Positions 6,906 to 8,181 of a stretch of DNA of 8,181 bases are shown piece after piece. The stretch's first letter is position 1; each line of letters begins with the position of its first letter. The notes under the pieces were generated by a model. It was not told the origin of the DNA, searched no databases, and saw only the letters and a list, made by a program, of their open reading frames with translations. Both the position numbers and the translations under genes were made by a program. Origin of the DNA: Moraxella equi (GTDB lineage: Bacteria > Pseudomonadota > Gammaproteobacteria > Pseudomonadales > Moraxellaceae); the NCBI RefSeq assembly GCF_002027555.1, contig NZ_MXAP01000133.1, positions 1 to 8,181 on the forward strand. Direction: 5' to 3'.

Positions 6906-7616
6906 ATGCCCCAAAGACCTTATAACAAACCAATCAGTCGTGAACAAAAAGTTCGTACGTCATCAGGGCTTATCAGCCTGCTTTGGATGTTTGTGGGGGC
7001 GGTGATTGCGGTGATGATAGGATTTTTCTTATACTTATCGCCTTTGTTTGATAGTTTTAAGACAGAGGTAGAAGTCAATCCGCCCACCAAAGTTGAGCCA
7101 TTGCCACAAAAAGAGCAAGCAAATAACTATGAGTTTTATGAAGTGCTACCAACACGGGAATTTCATACAGGGGAAAATGTGGCAGGGGGCGAGCCGGTGA
7201 CGGATGAGGCGACCATAACTGAGCAACCTGAGGTTAAGCCTGATGCGGTGGTCATTTCTGGCAGTTATCAAGAGAATGACAATGTAAGTGGTACTAACGA
7301 GACGGAAATAGCCATCACCGAAGAAGATGCTACCTATGAAGGTGAGTCAACTTCTGGCAATATTGAGATAACGGCTCATAAGAATACTTATATCTTACAA
7401 ATTCGCAGTTATGACAACCCCGATGAGGCTGACCGCATGCGTGCTGAGGTCATGATGTCGGGTATAGATGCTCGGGTCATCAAGCGTGTGGATGACGGCA
7501 TGGAGCTGTATCAAGTCATCTCCAATACCATGAACTCTAAGGAAGAAGCACTGTCTGCCAGCAGAAGATTGAGTAATAACGGCATTGATTCGCTTGTGGT
7601 GGAGCAAAGACGTTAA
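6906..7616 (+). CDS. SPOR-domain membrane protein, FtsN-like
   Basis: The 236-residue protein has a short basic cytoplasmic head (RPYNKPISREQKVRTSS), one membrane helix (about 21-44, GLISLLWMFVGAVIAVMIGF), a low-complexity acidic and Pro/Thr-rich linker (about 50-157), and a C-terminal SPOR domain (about 159-235: TYILQIRSYDNPDEADRMRA through SLVVEQRR). The linker carries YEFYEVLP (75-82), a short motif typical of FtsN-like SPOR proteins of gammaproteobacteria. SPOR domains bind denuded glycan strands of septal peptidoglycan, so a role in cell division or wall remodelling with a periplasmic C-terminus is likely; whether it is the true FtsN cannot be told from one window. ATG 6906 has AAGGT at 6896-6900. 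The gene follows uvrC by 106 bases and ends only 38 bases before the insertion sequence, which may have displaced its natural 3' region. Confidence 0.9.
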   Translation: MPQRPYNKPISREQKVRTSSGLISLLWMFVGAVIAVMIGFFLYLSPLFDSFKTEVEVNPPTKVEPLPQKEQANNYEFYEVLPTREFHTGENVAGGEPVTDEATITEQPEVKPDAVVISGSYQENDNVSGTNETEIAITEEDATYEGESTSGNIEITAHKNTYILQIRSYDNPDEADRMRAEVMMSGIDARVIKRVDDGMELYQVISNTMNSKEEALSASRRLSNNGIDSLVVEQRR

Positions 7617-7654
7617 GTTTATAAGAGAATGCTATAAAGAAAATACCGTCTGCT

Positions 7655-7679
7655 TGAACCGACCCCCAAATCTTAAACA
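7655..7679. repeat. Terminal inverted repeat of the IS (transposase 3' side)
   Basis: The sequence begins TGAACCGACCCCCAAA, close in style to IS150-group ends, which begin with TG and carry a GACCCC core. It lies 27 bases beyond the transposase stop, the expected position. The exact outer edge could be off by a base or two, since the partner end and the target duplication (expected 3-4 bases, here possibly GCT or TGCT just before 7655) cannot be compared. Confidence 0.65.
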
Positions 7680-7705
7680 CAAGATTAAAGGTTAGGTTAA
7701 TAAAG

Positions 7706-8181
7706 CTAAGTGGTTTCACTAAGGGCTAAGTCTCTGTACTGTTCTTTGAACTTGACAGGACTTAGTCCTTTTAGTTTGGTCTTTATTCTATCATAATTGT
7801 AGTAGTGTATGTACTCATCAATCGTTTGTTTAAGTTCATCAACTGAGCTAAACTTTGTGTCTTCATAAAAGATTTCTTCTTTAAGTGTCCCTTCGAGCCT
7901 TTCAATAGGAGCATCATCAAGACAGTTGCCTTTTCTTGACATACTTTGGGTAATGCCATTGTCCTTTAAAGTTTGTTGATAATGAAACATCTGATAATGC
8001 CAACCCCTATCAGAGTGAACAATGGGTTTATCTTCTGTCTTTTCTTGGCTTAGCTTGTTTAAGGCATCACCAAGCATTTCTTTGACCAACCCATAATCTG
8101 GTCGCTCTTTTATCGCATAACTGACAATCTCTCCATTAAACAAGTCTATGATGGGCGATAGGTAGAGTTTTTGTTCTATTA
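7706..8181 (-). CDS. IS3-family transposase OrfB, C-terminal part (partial)
   Basis: The frame is open from the right edge to TAG at 7708-7706, about 158 codons. It encodes the retroviral-integrase-type catalytic core that cuts and joins IS ends: IEQKLYLSPIIDLFNGEIVSY, then HSDRGWHYQ with the second catalytic Asp (codon 8011-8009), and SRKGNCLDDAPIERLEGTLK with the catalytic Glu (codon 7903-7901), followed by the usual tail YIHYYNYDRIKTKLKGLSPVKFK. The first catalytic Asp normally lies just before the visible part and is outside the window. TTG 8143 is not a real start; the frame simply continues upstream. Small variations such as HSDRG for the more common HSDQG should not harm activity. Confidence 0.93.
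   Translation of the reverse strand, partial: IEQKLYLSPIIDLFNGEIVSYAIKERPDYGLVKEMLGDALNKLSQEKTEDKPIVHSDRGWHYQMFHYQQTLKDNGITQSMSRKGNCLDDAPIERLEGTLKEEIFYEDTKFSSVDELKQTIDEYIHYYNYDRIKTKLKGLSPVKFKEQYRDLALSETT

Larger units (their letters stand above)
7655..8181 (-). mobile_element. IS3-family (IS150-like) insertion sequence, one end, continues past window
   Basis: The element begins at an inverted-repeat-like end at 7655 and holds the 3' part of a DDE transposase read inward from the right edge. Its 5' part, any upstream orfA with the programmed frameshift usual in this family, and the other end lie beyond 8181. The right-hand edge of the window is therefore inside the element. The coding part present shows no stop or frameshift, so the element may be complete and active. 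Confidence 0.85.

Noticed and set aside
1..8181. CRISPR arrays, tRNA or rRNA genes, toxin-antitoxin or defence cassettes
   Set aside because: Nothing with regular repeat-spacer structure, cloverleaf features or recognisable defence domains was seen on either strand.

Overview
The window looks like chromosomal DNA from a gammaproteobacterium, most likely a Moraxella or close relative in the Moraxellaceae. This rests on the moderately AT-rich composition with very AT-rich intergenic spacers, a Rho protein that matches the E. coli numbering of key residues, and the general protein style. The genus call is inference; no rRNA or other marker is present. It is mostly an ordinary housekeeping stretch with two damaged genes at the left and an insertion sequence at the right edge.

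Layout. Bases 1-495 (minus strand, running off the left edge) hold the N-terminal plug region of a TonB-dependent outer-membrane receptor. Its signal-peptide start is out of frame with the plug. A 261-base AT-rich divergent spacer follows, with a 15-base palindrome and a Fur-box-like site. Bases 757-2547 (plus) encode an SbmA/BacA/YddA-type half ABC transporter (membrane domain plus ATPase). It is interrupted by a TGA at 958-960, best explained by two compensating one-base indels. Next is rho (2772-4028) with a good sigma-70 promoter and a pyrimidine-rich leader. A 392-base AT-rich spacer leads to a strong promoter, a hairpin leader and a small, extremely alanine-rich lipoprotein gene (4421-4840) closed by a clear intrinsic terminator. 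uvrC (4973-6799) and an FtsN-like SPOR-domain membrane protein (6906-7616) follow. From 7655 to the right edge lies one end of an IS3-family (IS150-like) insertion sequence with the 3' part of its transposase on the minus strand.

Functionally, rho (transcription termination) and uvrC (nucleotide excision repair) are core genes with their own promoters. The lipoprotein and SPOR protein belong to the cell envelope. The divergent receptor/ABC transporter pair could be an uptake module (outer-membrane receptor plus inner-membrane importer), and both members appear damaged here, either by real decay or by sequence error. I did not find a convincing new multi-gene system. The points most worth a second look are the paired frameshifts, the disrupted receptor start, the alanine-rich lipoprotein ending in lysine, and the structured leaders of rho and of the lipoprotein gene.
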